Assembly (NCBI GenBank): GCA_021785195.1
Contig: JAJYGC010000009.1
Coordinates: 186,001 to 250,000, forward strand
Direction of reading: 5' to 3'
From: Nitrospirota bacterium
GTDB taxonomy: Bacteria; Nitrospirota; Leptospirillia; Leptospirillales; Leptospirillaceae
DNA length: 64,000 nucleotides
Shown: positions 63,667 through 64,000 of the stretch, one piece after another
Position numbering within the stretch: the stretch's first letter is position 1
Layout: each line of letters starts with the position of its first letter
The notes under the pieces: model-generated
Seen by the model: the letters and a program-made list of their open reading frames with translations, nothing else
The model's database searches: none
Told to the model about the DNA's origin: nothing
Program-made: the position numbers and the translations under genes

Positions 63667-64000
63667 CTACAAAAGGGGTTTTCGGTCAGCTTTCCGGGCG
63701 AGGACGAGTCCTGTGGGGATGGCAAGAAAGAGGAGTCCCGCCGAGAGGAAAAATGGAAATCCGCTGGAGTAGGAGATCAGGATGGGTCCCAGGAAGGCTC
63801 CGAGAGAACTTCCCGCATCTCCGAAAAACTGAAGGGATGCGACGGCCCGGCCCCGGGCTTCCGCCTTGACTGATCGATCTACCAGAAGGAGAAGGTTGAT
63901 CCATACGGATCCGCCCCCGGCTCCAATCAGGATCAGCGCCGCCAGAAGCCAATTCCCTTCATGGTGAATCCCGATCAGGATGAATCCTGCAAGCAGGAGG
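63667..64000 (-). CDS. MFS transporter, C-terminal part (truncated by window edge)
   Basis: The minus frame reads through the right edge and ends at TAG 63667-63669. It has hydrophobic helices with Gly motifs (LIGAGGGSVWINLLLLVDRS, then FFGDAGSSLGAFLGPILIS and FFLSAGLLFLAIPTGLVLA) and a basic loop (RSVKAEARGRAVA), as in MFS permeases. The substrate cannot be inferred from this fragment. Confidence 0.75.
   Translation of the reverse strand, partial: LLLAGFILIGIHHEGNWLLAALILIGAGGGSVWINLLLLVDRSVKAEARGRAVASLQFFGDAGSSLGAFLGPILISYSSGFPFFLSAGLLFLAIPTGLVLARKADRKPLL

Overview
The window looks like a chromosomal segment of an acidophilic, iron-oxidising Nitrospirota bacterium, most like Leptospirillum. 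This is a judgement from protein sequence style, the full proton-pumping NDH-1 operon, several c-type cytochromes and an acidophile-like gene set; no 16S or other marker is present, so the genus is an inference. GC content looks higher by eye from about 14 kb onward than in the nuo operon.

Layout. 1-13.7 kb (+): the nuo operon from a truncated nuoD through nuoE-F-G-H-I-J-K-L-M-N. It is followed without a gap by a LexA-family repressor and a small membrane protein. 15-20 kb (+): a SNF2-family helicase/ATPase, a proline-dehydrogenase-like protein and a HIT protein, with a YggX-like iron protein on the other strand. 20-28.6 kb: a signalling block with a GAF-LOV-PAS-GGDEF-EAL protein, a CheW-CheZ fusion, a TPR / DUF692 (MNIO) / lipoprotein operon, and a CHASE3-like GGDEF cyclase. 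28.6-40 kb (-): a secreted His-rich protein, a TPR protein and a type II secretion operon gspC-D-E-F-G-N-L-M-K with no H, I or J gene. 40-44.3 kb: thiS, tRNA-Gly(CCC), a tri-haem cytochrome c lipoprotein and a tsdB-tsdA-like thiosulfate dehydrogenase pair. 44.7-50.3 kb (-): a large GAF-GGDEF-EAL-CZB protein, a DUF2252 protein and a GNAT acetyltransferase. 50.5-54.4 kb (-): a four-gene SOS-type cassette, lexA - degenerate RecA-like ATPase - 88-aa protein - PolB2-like DNA polymerase. 54.4-64 kb (-): pgi with a HAD phosphatase, icd, a periplasmic HMA-like protein, a YkgJ-like Cys cluster protein, NfeD plus slipin, an FMN reductase and a truncated MFS transporter.

How the parts fit. NDH-1 in an Fe(II) oxidiser would be expected to run in reverse to make NAD(P)H, and icd would feed the TCA/reductive TCA cycle. 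The Tsd pair and the tri-haem cytochrome would add periplasmic electron input. Three c-di-GMP proteins, the CheW-CheZ fusion and type II secretion suggest control of motility, attachment and export.

The most striking element is the 50.5-54.4 kb cassette. A sigma70-like promoter is overlapped at its start by a GAAC-N4-GTTC operator and drives a LexA, a RecA-fold protein lacking its P-loop lysine, a small helical protein and a family-B polymerase with a decayed exonuclease. It resembles in logic the ImuA-ImuB-DnaE2 mutasome but is built on a different polymerase family. I propose it as an SOS-induced PolB2 mutasome.
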